Source: Sphaerulina vaccinii (Eukaryota; Ascomycota; Dothideomycetes; Mycosphaerellales; Mycosphaerellaceae). Taken from it: 64,000 nucleotides of DNA. How positions within the stretch are numbered: position 1 is the first letter of the stretch; each line of letters begins with the position of its first letter. This document shows positions 43,108 to 53,474 of the stretch, piece after piece. A program made the position numbers and the translations under genes. The notes below the pieces were generated by a model. The model saw nothing but the letters and a program-made list of their open reading frames with translations. It did no database searches and was not told where the DNA came from. The stretch covers positions 62,001 to 126,000 of the forward strand of contig JAKUDP010000008.1 of the NCBI GenBank assembly GCA_022570795.1. The letters are read 5' to 3'.

Positions 43108-46100
43108 TCAAGAACTATTCACGTTCTTCTGTCTTTGAGTGACAGTCGCGCCGATCGTCGCAGCATCAGTCGTGCCATTGCCCAAAGCGCTCATCAAATA
43201 ACAATCAGTATTGCGGTATGAGACACCTTGACATGATGTGCTCATCGAACAACCATTCAGGCATTGCTCAAAGGTATTCGCGGTCACTCGACTTGAGCTG
43301 CCCGAGGCACTGTAGTCTGTCGCACATCGAAGCTGGAAGGTCGCAGTGCCATTATACGAGCTCCAGATCGTGCCATTGTCTGTCGAGCAGGCAAGAGGCA
43401 AACGGTACATCTGGAGCGCGTTGCTGCCTCCACAGTATGTCGTAGAGTTGCCAGGACACGTCATGCCACAGCTAGATTGGCTGATAGGCTGAGACGAGTT
43501 ATCAAAGTTGTTTCCGAAGTAGCATTCTCCTCCATATTCGACTCCGAACCATGTCACGTTGTTCTGCTTAGCTTGAGCAGCGCAAGATGGGATCGTCATC
43601 GAGTTGGCAGGATCCAGGTACTGATTGCCTAGAGCTCGGCCATTTGGCTTCTCATTGAAGCAGCCTTGCGCGACGTAGCTGCTCGCAGCAGGCACAACAA
43701 TTGTAGGTGACGGCGGTGCCTGCGAGGGATTGTTGTACAAGGTCAAGCCGTTTGGACCACCACAGATCTCGGTCTTGTCACCTGCACATTTCATGTTGCA
43801 ACGACCATCCGTGGCTTGGGTCGAAGCGGAAGCCAAAGTATTCCCGCAGTAACATTCGCTCGCATATTCGGTGGCGAAGTATGCATATCCTGAGCAGAAG
43901 CTGGCACACTTTTCGTTGGTCATGTCGTTGGTGTTGGAGTTCTTGGACTTGAGTGCACGGCCATTCACTTCTGTGTAGCAGCCCATGAGAGCGAAGTTGC
44001 CAATCTGCGTTGGAGCGCTTGGCGCCACAGAAGTCGATGAGCTTAAAGACGATGTGGAGGATGTGGTAATCGTCGACAGAGTAGTCGGTGTCGCGGAAGA
44101 GCTCGATGATGATGCTGTAGAGCTCGTACTGCTCACGGTCGAAGACTGGGAGCTGCTTGTGCTCGTCAAGGTCGATGAGAGCGTGCTGCTGGTCGTGCTC
44201 ACAGCCGAGGAGACAGAGCTGCTAGTCGTCTGGGTAGAGCTGCTCGAACTCGAGGTTGGCGAGGAGACAGAGCTACTGCTACTGCTTGAAGTCGTCGAAC
44301 TTGTTGTAGACTGATTTGGAATCAGTCTCGCTCCATAGACACCATTGTAGACGTTAGTGCCGATCTTATTCTTCAAGTAACAAGCAGCGCCAGTTAACGC
44401 CACGTTCACACAGCCAGTTGTCGTAGCACATGTGTCTATGCACTGCTGGAAGCTGCTCACACCCAGGCTTGACATATCACCTCCTTGATGATCGATGCCA
44501 CATTCGATCAAGAATGTGAGGCCGTTGGTAATGTAGGTCGTGCTGTTGCCGCCGGGGCAGTTCGGCGGCGTCTGTGTTGCCGTTGCCGAAGCAGAGGTGC
44601 TTGTTGATGTTCCGGACACTGTCGACGCTGAAGTGGCCGTGCTTGCTGAGTTCGAGGTGCCTGTCGTCGAGCTGGATGTAGATGCTGCGGTCGAGCTTTG
44701 GCTGCTTGTCGTTGCACTGGCTGTAACGACCTTTGCACCCCAGACTCCATTGTTGACAGGAGCTCCCAATGACGACTTCAGGTAGCATGCGTTTCCTGAC
44801 AATGCGACATCAACACACTGTGGATTCTGCGCACACGTGTCGATGCACTGTGCAAACGAGCTGACAGTAAGCGATGTCAAGTCTCCACCTGCATGGTCAA
44901 TGCCGCACTCAATGAGGAAGCTCTTCCCTCCAGAAGTGATTGTTGTTCCGTTCGATGCTGGGCAGGATACACTTGTTGGGGCAGTAGATCCAGTGGGTGT
45001 AGCACTAGTACTGGTGGACGTGATTGTACCAGTTGCGGTAGTACTGCTACTTGCTCCTGAAGTCGCTGTCGATGATTGTGCAGCAGAAGACGAGGTCGAT
45101 GATGAGATAGTACCGTTCATCTGATAGACTTGCATCCTGTTGCCAGCGCCGCAGTATTGGCTGTTGTTTCCAGTACAGGACATATTGCACTCCGTGTCGT
45201 TGGTTACAGAAGAGGTTGAGGCAATAGTACTGCCACAAGCGCACTCCGAGCTGTACTCAACGCCAAAGAGTGGATAGCCAGTACAGAAGTCCCTGCACGA
45301 GTCGATAGTGAGGGAGTTCGATTGCATCTGCTTCTGGCTGAAGGTCTTGCCTCCCGTTTCCTTGTAGCAGCCAGCGTAGTTGTACTGGCCAGACTGTTGC
45401 GTGATCGCGATAGGCGGGGATGTAGTGTTGCCATCAAATTTCAGCCTGTCGCCAAAGACTGACAATTGGGCCCTGCCTTGGTTGGCATCACCACCGCATG
45501 TTTCATTTTGAGCTCCGGAGCAGCGGAAGTTGCAAGCACTGTCATCGTCCAGAGTAGTAGGAATCGCGTTGCCGCACCAACACTCGGTCCTGTAGCTCGT
45601 GCCTGCAAATTTCCATCCTGCATTGTAGCAAGCCGTCTGGCAGCGCTCGATGCTATTGTTGTTATCATTGTAAGCCTGTGTTGCGAGCTGGCGGCCTGGT
45701 GTGAGGTCGCGGAAGCAACCAGCATATGCGAACTGAGTAGTCCCATTCGCCAAAAGAGGTCCGATCTGTGGAGCGACAGAGTTGCAGTTGAAAGTTAGGA
45801 AGAACTTGCCACCATCGGCGTTGGTGTTGAAAGTCCAGCCTGCAGTGCCGAGCTGGTTCGGAGTGTTGACCTGTCTCTCTGGAGTAGCGCAGTAGAGAGT
45901 AGCATTCATGCTCTGACCTGCTCCGATTATGGTACCCTCGGCCAAGTCGATGTTATTAGCGGCTCCCACAATGCCGGCTACACCATAAGGTGGCTTGGAA
46001 ATAGTCAACTTGAGAGGTGAGGCAGTACTTGAACCGTTGTTCGTCAAGCGCAGTACCAAGTTGCGAGTCGTTCCTTCCTGTACATCGCCGAAGGAGAAAT

Positions 46101-48555
46101 TCTGGCCATTGTATGGAATCCACGATAAGCCATCAGGAGACTGGAACTCCACCAATTGTCCAGGAGTGCTGCCAGCTGTGCCGAAGACGTCCAGGATCTT
46201 GCTGCCACCATTCGAGTTGACGACTATGTAGACAGCTTGGTTTCCAGCATCCGTCGGATTGTAGGTAATGCCAACTGTTGCTTGTCCATTTGCCGGAATG
46301 GTCTTTGGCACATTGCTGAAGACGAAAGGTCCAACTTGAGCGCTGCCGTCGCTGGTAGTGTTGGGAGTGATCCAAGGACCCTTCTCCGAGACAGTAGAGT
46401 AGGTCACGTTTTGCACTGTTAGCATCATGTCGTCGGTGTTTGCAAAGAATGCTGAGCTTGAACTCGGTCCAGAGCCAATTTGTGTCTGGAACGTAACCTG
46501 TCCAGGATTGATAGCTAGTAATGGCGCAGCGGAGTTGGCAGTGCCTTTCAAGGTGATAGGCGTATTCGTAGAGTAGCCAGTGACTCCGTTGGTCGTGTTG
46601 GCAGTCACATCACTAGAAAGCAGACCAACAGCCTTCGGGACAAAGTATGCTGCGAATGTGAAGGTATCCTGTGCCTTGAGTGACAAAGGCATGGTAGGCA
46701 GGGTATCGATCTTGAAGTTTGGATTGCCAGTGATAGTGAGGGCAGTCAAGGTTGTCTGGATGTTGGCCGTGCATGTCACATTGACGGGTACAGAGGTGTT
46801 TCCGATCGGTGTGTTTGGAAAGGTGTAAGGTGATGAGCAGTTCAGCGGCAATGTTACAGGTGATCCGAACGCAAGGAGGGCTCCATCAAGAGTTGGGACG
46901 TACGCCCTGCCGTCACCGAAGGAGATCTTCGCGAACTTGGCCACATTGTTGAAGTTGAATGCATTGACCAGTGTCAGAGCCCCGTTGTTGGGCATAGCGT
47001 TATAGATCCTCAAGTTCTGACCTTCGCGATCAGTCGTCCAGAGTAGGGCACTTCCATCTTGTCCATTGAGCGAAGTGATTGTGCCATGACCAGTTCCAAG
47101 GACACCTGCGTTCTTCTCAGGCGTGTCGGCGATCTTCGTGAAGACACCATTGCCGGCTGCGTTACAGCTGAACTTGAAGACATGAGTCTGGTAAGACGTG
47201 ACTGGAACGTAGACGTAACCTCCACCGAGTGGATTGACTCCAGCTCCAGCGTACACAGAGTTCTCATTCTGGGTCACCTGGATGGCAGCATCGAGACGAT
47301 TGTCGCCCATTTGGTAGCCACCCAGGTTGTCCATGTTCAGCCAGTATGTCTTGCCAGATTTACCTGTGACCATTCCCATTCTTTTACTGTTCGGGCATGT
47401 GAACGTGTCTGAGGGCAGAAGCTGGAAAGGTGTAGTCCCCAGATCCTTGTCAGCACCATCAAGCTGGAACTTCTCCCATGGCATGAAGAAGTCGACCGGC
47501 TGGATCGTGCCATCGCTGTTGACTTTCATGTTGACCACAGCCTCTTCGAGGGCAGTAGGTGGGTTTCGACCTTGCAGAGGATGTCCATCCGCAGGCAATT
47601 GAGATGCGTGTCCATTTCCGGTCGAGAAGAACATGCTTCCTGCTCCATCATATGCGAGTCCACCTCCTGACATCCAGACACCTCCACCTGGGACACTGTT
47701 GTCCTCTGGGCCACCCTGCATAGCGAATGCTTCGATGATGGCGCCTGTCGTGCGGTGAAACCCGATGATAGCTCCGGAATAGTTGTATTGCACACAGTGC
47801 GATGCCCAACCAGTATAGATGTAATCACCAACCTGAAGGAGACCAGGACGCTGATGCTGATTGCCACTAAGGAACATTCTGTTAGGATTGTTGCGGAAGA
47901 CAGTTCCTTCGACCGCTGTTGGGAAGCCAGCAGCTTCCGACAGGTCGGCGGTATTGATCGCGTGGAAGTAATAGCGTCCATTGAGTCGTGCTGGTGTGTT
48001 ACTTGGGCTGAACTTGCCATCTTGAAACTGAGGAGCATAGGTCTTCGCAGTCATATACCACAAGCCCGTCGAAGGATCAATGACACCAGTCGCTGTGATG
48101 CCGATTGTTGGGGCGATGTCGTTGCAGTTCCCGAGATCTGCAGTCAAGAATGGTACGTGAAGATTCCGAGATGCCACAATGGCACCAGTCTTTGCGTTGA
48201 TCTTATAGATGTTGTTCTGTGTGGTTGCGATGAAGACATATTGGGTGCCGCCGATCGTGTATACTAGAGGCGATGCGAAGATTTGTTCCTTTCCTAGGCC
48301 ATTGAAGTTGCCAGGAATGTTAGCAGTCCAGATCTTGCCGAAGTTTGGGCTGCCCACGATGGCGGGATCCTGTACGTATGTCAGAGAGTACAGGCAAAGT
48401 CTGCGCGGTTTTCCCGACTTACCGAAACTAGTCTCACAGCCAGTTCTTGAGTTGCTGCCTCCCCATGTTATGGTATCGGTAAGCGCCTGACCAGCTGCTG
48501 GCAGGCTGAAAAGAGTCGAGACGATTGCGGAGCAGATGGCAAAGGAGAAGCGCAT
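43108..48555 (-). CDS. Giant secreted WSC/PAN-domain protein with beta-propeller
   Basis: Continuous frame of 1815 residues from the ATG at 48555, which starts a signal peptide (MRFSFAICSAIVSTLFSLPAAGQA). Residues about 70-560 form a PQQ-like propeller (YVFIATTQNNIYKINAKTG, GGGVWMSGGGLAYDG). About 570-920 hold immunoglobulin-like ASH/choice-of-anchor-D type repeats. Two WSC domains (about 942-1145: YAGCFRDLTPGR, YAGCYKETGG) follow, then two PAN-like modules (about 1185-1275 and 1332-1408: LIECGIDHxGGD, QCIDTCA), a Ser/Thr stalk, two more WSC domains (about 1522-1718) and a final PAN-like module. No TM or GPI signal is seen at the end. Carbohydrate binding at the wall is inferred. An intron-like segment at 48370-48422 is discussed in the findings. 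Confidence 0.85.
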   Translation of the reverse strand: MRFSFAICSAIVSTLFSLPAAGQALTDTITWGGSNSRTGCETSFGKSGKPRRLCLYSLTYVQDPAIVGSPNFGKIWTANIPGNFNGLGKEQIFASPLVYTIGGTQYVFIATTQNNIYKINAKTGAIVASRNLHVPFLTADLGNCNDIAPTIGITATGVIDPSTGLWYMTAKTYAPQFQDGKFSPSNTPARLNGRYYFHAINTADLSEAAGFPTAVEGTVFRNNPNRMFLSGNQHQRPGLLQVGDYIYTGWASHCVQYNYSGAIIGFHRTTGAIIEAFAMQGGPEDNSVPGGGVWMSGGGLAYDGAGSMFFSTGNGHASQLPADGHPLQGRNPPTALEEAVVNMKVNSDGTIQPVDFFMPWEKFQLDGADKDLGTTPFQLLPSDTFTCPNSKRMGMVTGKSGKTYWLNMDNLGGYQMGDNRLDAAIQVTQNENSVYAGAGVNPLGGGYVYVPVTSYQTHVFKFSCNAAGNGVFTKIADTPEKNAGVLGTGHGTITSLNGQDGSALLWTTDREGQNLRIYNAMPNNGALTLVNAFNFNNVAKFAKISFGDGRAYVPTLDGALLAFGSPVTLPLNCSSPYTFPNTPIGNTSVPVNVTCTANIQTTLTALTITGNPNFKIDTLPTMPLSLKAQDTFTFAAYFVPKAVGLLSSDVTANTTNGVTGYSTNTPITLKGTANSAAPLLAINPGQVTFQTQIGSGPSSSSAFFANTDDMMLTVQNVTYSTVSEKGPWITPNTTSDGSAQVGPFVFSNVPKTIPANGQATVGITYNPTDAGNQAVYIVVNSNGGSKILDVFGTAGSTPGQLVEFQSPDGLSWIPYNGQNFSFGDVQEGTTRNLVLRLTNNGSSTASPLKLTISKPPYGVAGIVGAANNIDLAEGTIIGAGQSMNATLYCATPERQVNTPNQLGTAGWTFNTNADGGKFFLTFNCNSVAPQIGPLLANGTTQFAYAGCFRDLTPGRQLATQAYNDNNNSIERCQTACYNAGWKFAGTSYRTECWCGNAIPTTLDDDSACNFRCSGAQNETCGGDANQGRAQLSVFGDRLKFDGNTTSPPIAITQQSGQYNYAGCYKETGGKTFSQKQMQSNSLTIDSCRDFCTGYPLFGVEYSSECACGSTIASTSSVTNDTECNMSCTGNNSQYCGAGNRMQVYQMNGTISSSTSSSAAQSSTATSGASSSTTATGTITSTSTSATPTGSTAPTSVSCPASNGTTITSGGKSFLIECGIDHAGGDLTSLTVSSFAQCIDTCAQNPQCVDVALSGNACYLKSSLGAPVNNGVWGAKVVTASATTSSQSSTAASTSSSTTGTSNSASTATSASTVSGTSTSTSASATATQTPPNCPGGNSTTYITNGLTFLIECGIDHQGGDMSSLGVSSFQQCIDTCATTTGCVNVALTGAACYLKNKIGTNVYNGVYGARLIPNQSTTSSTTSSSSSSSVSSPTSSSSSSTQTTSSSVSSAVSTTSSTLSSTLTSTSSSQSSTVSSTSSTASSSSSSATPTTLSTITTSSTSSLSSSTSVAPSAPTQIGNFALMGCYTEVNGRALKSKNSNTNDMTNEKCASFCSGYAYFATEYASECYCGNTLASASTQATDGRCNMKCAGDKTEICGGPNGLTLYNNPSQAPPSPTIVVPAASSYVAQGCFNEKPNGRALGNQYLDPANSMTIPSCAAQAKQNNVTWFGVEYGGECYFGNNFDNSSQPISQSSCGMTCPGNSTTYCGGSNALQMYRLPLACSTDNGTIWSSYNGTATFQLRCATDYSASGSSSRVTANTFEQCLNGCSMSTSCQGVSYRNTDCYLMSALGNGTTDAATIGATVTQRQKNVNSS

Positions 48556-50544
48556 GTTGGGCAACACAACAGTGCTGAGCACTCGATTGGTGACTGAGAT
48601 GCGAAGTCGTGTAGTAGAAAGCCTATGGATGGCACATGTCCTCGTTCGATGCGAAAAGAGTGATGAGGCTCCTCTTCGCAGAGGCACACCACCGACTTAT
48701 TATCTGTTCTCGAGCTCATGTTGTTCTCTTCTCCCCGTCTCAGCTTGCAAGCCGTTGCGATGGAAAGGCAAAACATGGCCAGTGGCTTCTGGAATCACCG
48801 CATCGTAGGTTGCGCACCAGTAGAACAGCTCTCCTGTACAAGGAAACGGGAGCTCCGAGTGCTGAGGGCTTGACTCCAAGATGCTGCAGCCATAGCCAGC
48901 ATGCTCCGATAATGAACGGGATGCCACGAGGCAGCCTCGAAACGCCTAGTCCAAACCTATTTTCCTATTATGCGCGTGCGTGCCCAGTTCGGTGCCGGCA
49001 GCTGGTCCAGATGGCTGTATAGGGAAAGTGCTGCCAAGATGAGGCGTTGTAGCCAAGCTGATAAGCCGAAGGGAGCAAATGGACAACATCACGTCTTCGA
49101 CAGATGAGGTTGGCTCCCGTACAGTATATCATCTGCAGTCTTCCGCAATTACTGTCTTGAAAGTGTGCTATCCTGTCGAGGCGCGCAATACCTTGAGCGC
49201 TGCAGTCCGTTTCCGGTCCTCCTCGTTTAACTTGGTGTCATCATGTCGTGCAGACAGTCGAGTCTGTCTCCAGGTCGCGTGTTGTTCCCCGGAATCGTAC
49301 AACGCACGAGCGCGCCGTCGTGCAAAGTTTTGCCGGACGGTGAGTCGCGCGAGTCTAGAAGGGGACCAGAAGCTGTAGTCGGCGGTCGGGATGTTTCAAG
49401 CTTATTCATGGCTTCGTCCAATTGGAGTCGTGCTTTAGGCGAGTGGCTTATGCATGGCGTTTGTGCCTTACACAAAATTCTCAATCTGTATGATCTGCGC
49501 AGCCTTGCCGGCTCCTGTGAAATAAGGTACTCTCAACATCACGCCGTGTCTCGATGTACGAGCGTCACCTCTTCGAACATCAGGGGATGATGAAGACTTT
49601 GGCTGGTACTTGGAACAGCTTATGTAGGCTCGTCTGGTGCAGGTATAGCAACGCTGGCTTCGGAGTCAGCGCAATAACGTTCCGGACTAGGAGAGTCTGC
49701 CAGATTTGGTGCGGAATCTAATCACCCCAAAGCACGTGGGTGAGCGCCTTTCGACAGCGCTACGAGTTAGACACCAGGGTGCCACACCTGTGAGACTTCT
49801 GAATTTCGGAGCCATGCCGAGGAGCTGCGGCCAAGCATCAATAACATACCTCCTCGCTGATCCTGGCATCTTGAGTCCAGGTCGCGGGTACTCACAGAAG
49901 CTACCATCGTGGAGAAGTTAGACCGCTCGATTGGTGAAAGTCTCGTTGGTGGCGTCGGATAACGACATGATAGCAGAAACTACCACTATTCTGGTAGGCA
50001 ACTGCACTCTTCACAGTCATCGCATCGAACAGCTCGAAGCTCGAAAGCGACCGGAGCTGGTACCAGAAGCTGAATTGTGGCTGAAGTCCCTCCTGGATCA
50101 GGAGCAAAAGGCGTGCAGATAGCAGGACCTCGCGAATTGCTTCGAAAGCTTATGTAACCCAGAGGCGTTCGAGGCTGTACGCTGATCGCTCTTCGCTCCG
50201 CCATTCAGAGCACGTCTTCTGTTGCATTGCGGCTTCGACCAGCCCCGAAAGATCGAAGCTGGCAGAAGCTGAATGTTGGCCGAAGTCTTGTCTAGTAGTA
50301 TACGAGCAAGAGGTGTGCGGGTAGCAGCATTCGATGAACACGCGAGTCCGATGCGTCTGCGGCTGATCGCTCTTCATTTTGTCGGACTCACATGTCTGGT
50401 ACGTGGCGACCTGTTGGGCAAACAACGAAATGCTTGTCGAGAAGGCATGCGCCGCTGCGTGAAGGATGGCGGCCGGCTTGAGTTGTGTCAAGCCAGGACC
50501 ACGGCAGATAGGAATGGCACGAGTATGCTCAATCACTCTCTCAC
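48556..50544. other. Long intergenic region, no supported gene
   Basis: About 2 kb. Frames of 85-128 codons exist on both strands, including an ATG frame at 49243-49590 (+) and its antisense frame, but neither is convincingly coding. It contains the degenerate duplication at 50040-50400. Confidence 0.4.
50040..50400. repeat. Degenerate ~180-200 bp tandem duplication
   Basis: Two diverged units share ordered blocks. AGAAGCTGAAT followed by a TGGCNGAAGTC-type block and a GTGCNGNTAGCAG block begins at 50065 and again at 50264; GCTGATCGCTCTTC occurs at 50181 and 50362. Offsets of 181-199 bp show small indels between the copies. Non-coding as far as I can see. Confidence 0.65.
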
Positions 50545-52150
50545 TTACTCCTCTGCATCCACGTCTTCGCCATCACTCTCCACATCCTTCTTCTTCTTCT
50601 GAGCCTTCGGTTTCGCGCCAAAGCTGAGCTTACTCTGCTTCTTGTCCTCTTTGTCCTTCTTCCTATCAGCCTGGTCTTGCAGACGCCTTCTCTCAGGCTC
50701 ACCCTGCTTCTGCAACTTCTCCTCAAGGTCTTTGAACTCCTTGCTTTCAGCATTCATTCCCACAAAGCTCTCCAACATCTTGATCTCCCGCGCCCAGATA
50801 GACTTGTCCTCCTTTGCATCCTTACCCTTTTCATCCTTCACGATCTCTCCATTCTCGTCTCTAACTTCAATAGGTGTCTCTAAGATGAGTGGCAAGCCCT
50901 CGAAGCGGGAGTCGTTGACTAATGTATGGAAAGCTCGGATTCCAAGATAGCCAGTTCCGATATTGGCGTGCAAGTCTCGCTTCGAAGAGAATGGAGCTTT
51001 GCTGTCATTGATGTGCATGGCTCGTAGGTACTTGAAGCCCACAATCTCGTCGAAGTCCCCGAATGTCTTCTTGAAGGCGTCAGGTGTCCTGAGATCGTAG
51101 CCGGCAGCAAAAGCGTGACAAGTGTCGATGCAGACGCCGATTCGACTTTTGTCCTCAACTTGGCTAATGATATCTCGTAGATCTTCGAACGTACTGCCGA
51201 GCACGTTTCCGCCTGCTGCCATATTCTCTAGCAGAGTGATGACTGCTGAAGGTTTTGTTTCGGCATGAGCACGATTGATGTTCTTTGCTAGCTGTGTGAT
51301 GGCTTTAGGTCGATCACTGCATTGGTTGTTGCCAGGATGAATGTTGTACAGCTTGATACCCAGTCGTTGGCAGCGTTTGAGGTCGTCCAGGTAAGAAGTG
51401 TAGGCCTGGTCAATGCGGGCTTGCTCGGTATGTGCAAGGTTGACTAGATAAGAGCCATGAGGTACGACGTGATCGCCTTGAGTGTACTTGTGCTCTTTGC
51501 AATTAGAGTGAAAGGAATCAGCATGGACATCAGAGAGGTCAGGATTCGCCCACTTTCGTTGCGATTTGAGGAAGAGGGCAAAGGCGTTGGCTCCGATATG
51601 AACGCTGTTGAGGATGGAGTTGTGAACACCTATATATGCTTAGCATGTGTCTGCATACCAGAAAGATGCATGACTGACCTCCTGAAGCGCTGACATGAGC
51701 ACCGATGAACAGCTTGTGGCCAATCGTGCGGGCCGCCAGAGGATTTGATATCATGTCTGCCTCCTTGTCTGCTTTGCTCTGTCGCTTCTTCTTCTCAGGC
51801 TTTGCCTCATCGGCGTCGTCTTCGGCTCCTTCCTCTTTGACCTCTTTCTTCACAGCCTTACGTTTCGTCTTGGTCTTGGGCTTCGGTGTCTCGTCTGCGC
51901 CGGCTTCTGCGTCTTCTTCTTCCTTGATCTCGACCTTGACTTTGCTCTTTTTCGTCTTTGCAGCCTTCTTTGGCGTCTTCTCTTCTTCCGTGACTACTTC
52001 CTGCTTGACTTTTCGTTTCTTCTTGCCAGGAGAAGTGCCATTCGCTGAGCCATTGGTCTCTGTTGGCTGCTCATCAAAGAGTCCGAAAGGAGGAGGTGTA
52101 AGCTCTGAATCCTCTCGTTCCAGCTGCTTAACAGCTTTCCGCTTCGGCAT
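50545..52150 (-). CDS. APN1: AP endonuclease, Apn1/endonuclease IV family
   Basis: Exons 52150-51679 and 51629-50545 (49-nt intron) give 518 residues. The first 140 are Lys/Glu-rich with NLS-like clusters (KKKRKVK, KKKRQSK). The endonuclease IV TIM barrel runs from about 145 (LFIGAHVSASGGVHNSIL, ANAFALFLKSQRKW) to about 430, with metal-binding and signature stretches IHPGNN, LLENMAAGGN, GVCIDTCHAFAAGYD, MHINDSK and HANIGTGYLG. The enzyme cleaves 5' to abasic sites and removes blocked 3' ends in base excision repair. The C-terminal extension is basic, with a QSKLSFG element that resembles a degenerate PCNA-interacting motif (inference). Nuclear and possibly mitochondrial. Confidence 0.93.
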
Positions 52151-52333
52151 GTTGTCACGAAGTTATGAGATGAAAGATATGGAGGCGAGATGACGCGTAG
52201 AGAAGTCGCGTCTCGAGAACGCCAAGACTCTCAACGACTTCACGAAAACGATGACTCCAAACCATATCTAAACATACCTTCACCATGATCTCCCATATCT
52301 CACTCTTCACCTCAGCTCTGAAGGCCTCCGATC

Positions 52334-52978
52334 ATGGCTGAAGAAGAATCTCTCCTCCAACAACCCCCAATCAAAACAATATGGACACCCCGCCTCCAAC
52401 TCAAAACAGTCACAATGGACGACCTAGAAGACATAATGTCCTTCATCACACTCAAAGAAGTCATGCAATGGACCTCTGTCAGCGCAGTAACCTCCAAGAC
52501 TCAAGGCCATCAATGGCTCTCGGCCCGAGCTCTCGGTCCAGAAGTCTTCAACTTCGCAATTCGAGAACGCATATCATGTTCATCCTCATCAGAAGAAGTA
52601 AAACCTCGCGTAATAGGTCTCTTCGGCTGCTTCCACCCTCCATCATGCGGCTATATGCTTCACCCTGATTATGCTGGGAAAGGATACGCTACTGAAGGAA
52701 TGAAAGCTTGGATTCCAGCTTACTGGGAACGCTTCCCGGAGAGTGATTTCCTGGATGGGTTTGTGGATTCTGAGAATCATGGGAGTATGCGCGTGTTGGA
52801 AAAATGTGGGTTTACGAGGTGTGAGTATCTCGAGAAGGAATTTGAAGGGCCGATGGGAGTGAGGGATTCGATTGTGTGGAGGATGGCGAGGGATGGGGAG
52901 ACGTTGAAGGAGTTGGGATTTACGCCATATGGAGAGACTGTAGATGAGGATGAGCCACCGGAGCCGCCTGTACAGTGA
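52334..52978 (+). CDS. GNAT-family N-acetyltransferase, RimJ/RimL type
   Basis: Single exon, 214 residues. After a short acidic lead, TPRLQLKTVTMDDLEDI opens an acetyltransf_3 (RimJ/L-like) domain. VIGLFGC and the acetyl-CoA loop HPDYAGKGYATEGM (Q/RxxGxG/A-like) follow, then the NHGSMRVLEKCGFTRCEY helix-strand, all standard for the fold. The substrate is unknown; this fungal subfamily includes N-terminal and small-molecule acetyltransferases. It is divergent from APN1 with only 183 bp between starts, so the two may share a promoter. Confidence 0.85.
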   Translation: MAEEESLLQQPPIKTIWTPRLQLKTVTMDDLEDIMSFITLKEVMQWTSVSAVTSKTQGHQWLSARALGPEVFNFAIRERISCSSSSEEVKPRVIGLFGCFHPPSCGYMLHPDYAGKGYATEGMKAWIPAYWERFPESDFLDGFVDSENHGSMRVLEKCGFTRCEYLEKEFEGPMGVRDSIVWRMARDGETLKELGFTPYGETVDEDEPPEPPVQ

Positions 52979-53474
52979 TCCTGCTTGCTCGCTGATAATA
53001 GGAAAGTTATGATGGGAGGCGTCTGCGTTCAAGCTGCATCATCTCCGATACCACTTACTCAAGTCATTCTTGAGTAGTGTCGGAGCCTGGGCCCTCGATC
53101 AATGCAAGCTTGCGAGCGCATGGAGTTGCTTTTGGGTTGGCAGGAATAGTTTGCTTGCTCAGGATGTTCTGATCGTAGACACGAAACTATGGTACGCAAG
53201 CTGACAGGAATGTTACTTGCTGTCTTTCTCTGATTGATCTTGCTAACCATGCCAGCAGTGGCATACCACTTCTCAGCGACGTTCGACTTCACTTCGTCAG
53301 AATGCTGCCAAACTTCCTAACCCAGATCGCTGCTCGTCGCCACCAACATGAGCTTCCAAGCCTCTCATCGATTCTCTGTCTCCAAACCTCTTTGTGGCCA
53401 GCGACTCAGGTCTACTCGGAGTAGCATGGTGCATGCAATGCTACAGAGACAACCCGTGTGTACTTCCCTAACCT
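52979..53474. other. Convergent intergenic spacer
   Basis: About 500 bp between the GNAT and BTB gene 3' ends. No supported gene. Confidence 0.4.

Noticed and set aside
49243..49590. 115-codon ATG frame (+) and its antisense 85-codon frame
   Set aside because: Both strands look equally protein-like and neither shows a family motif or splice extension.
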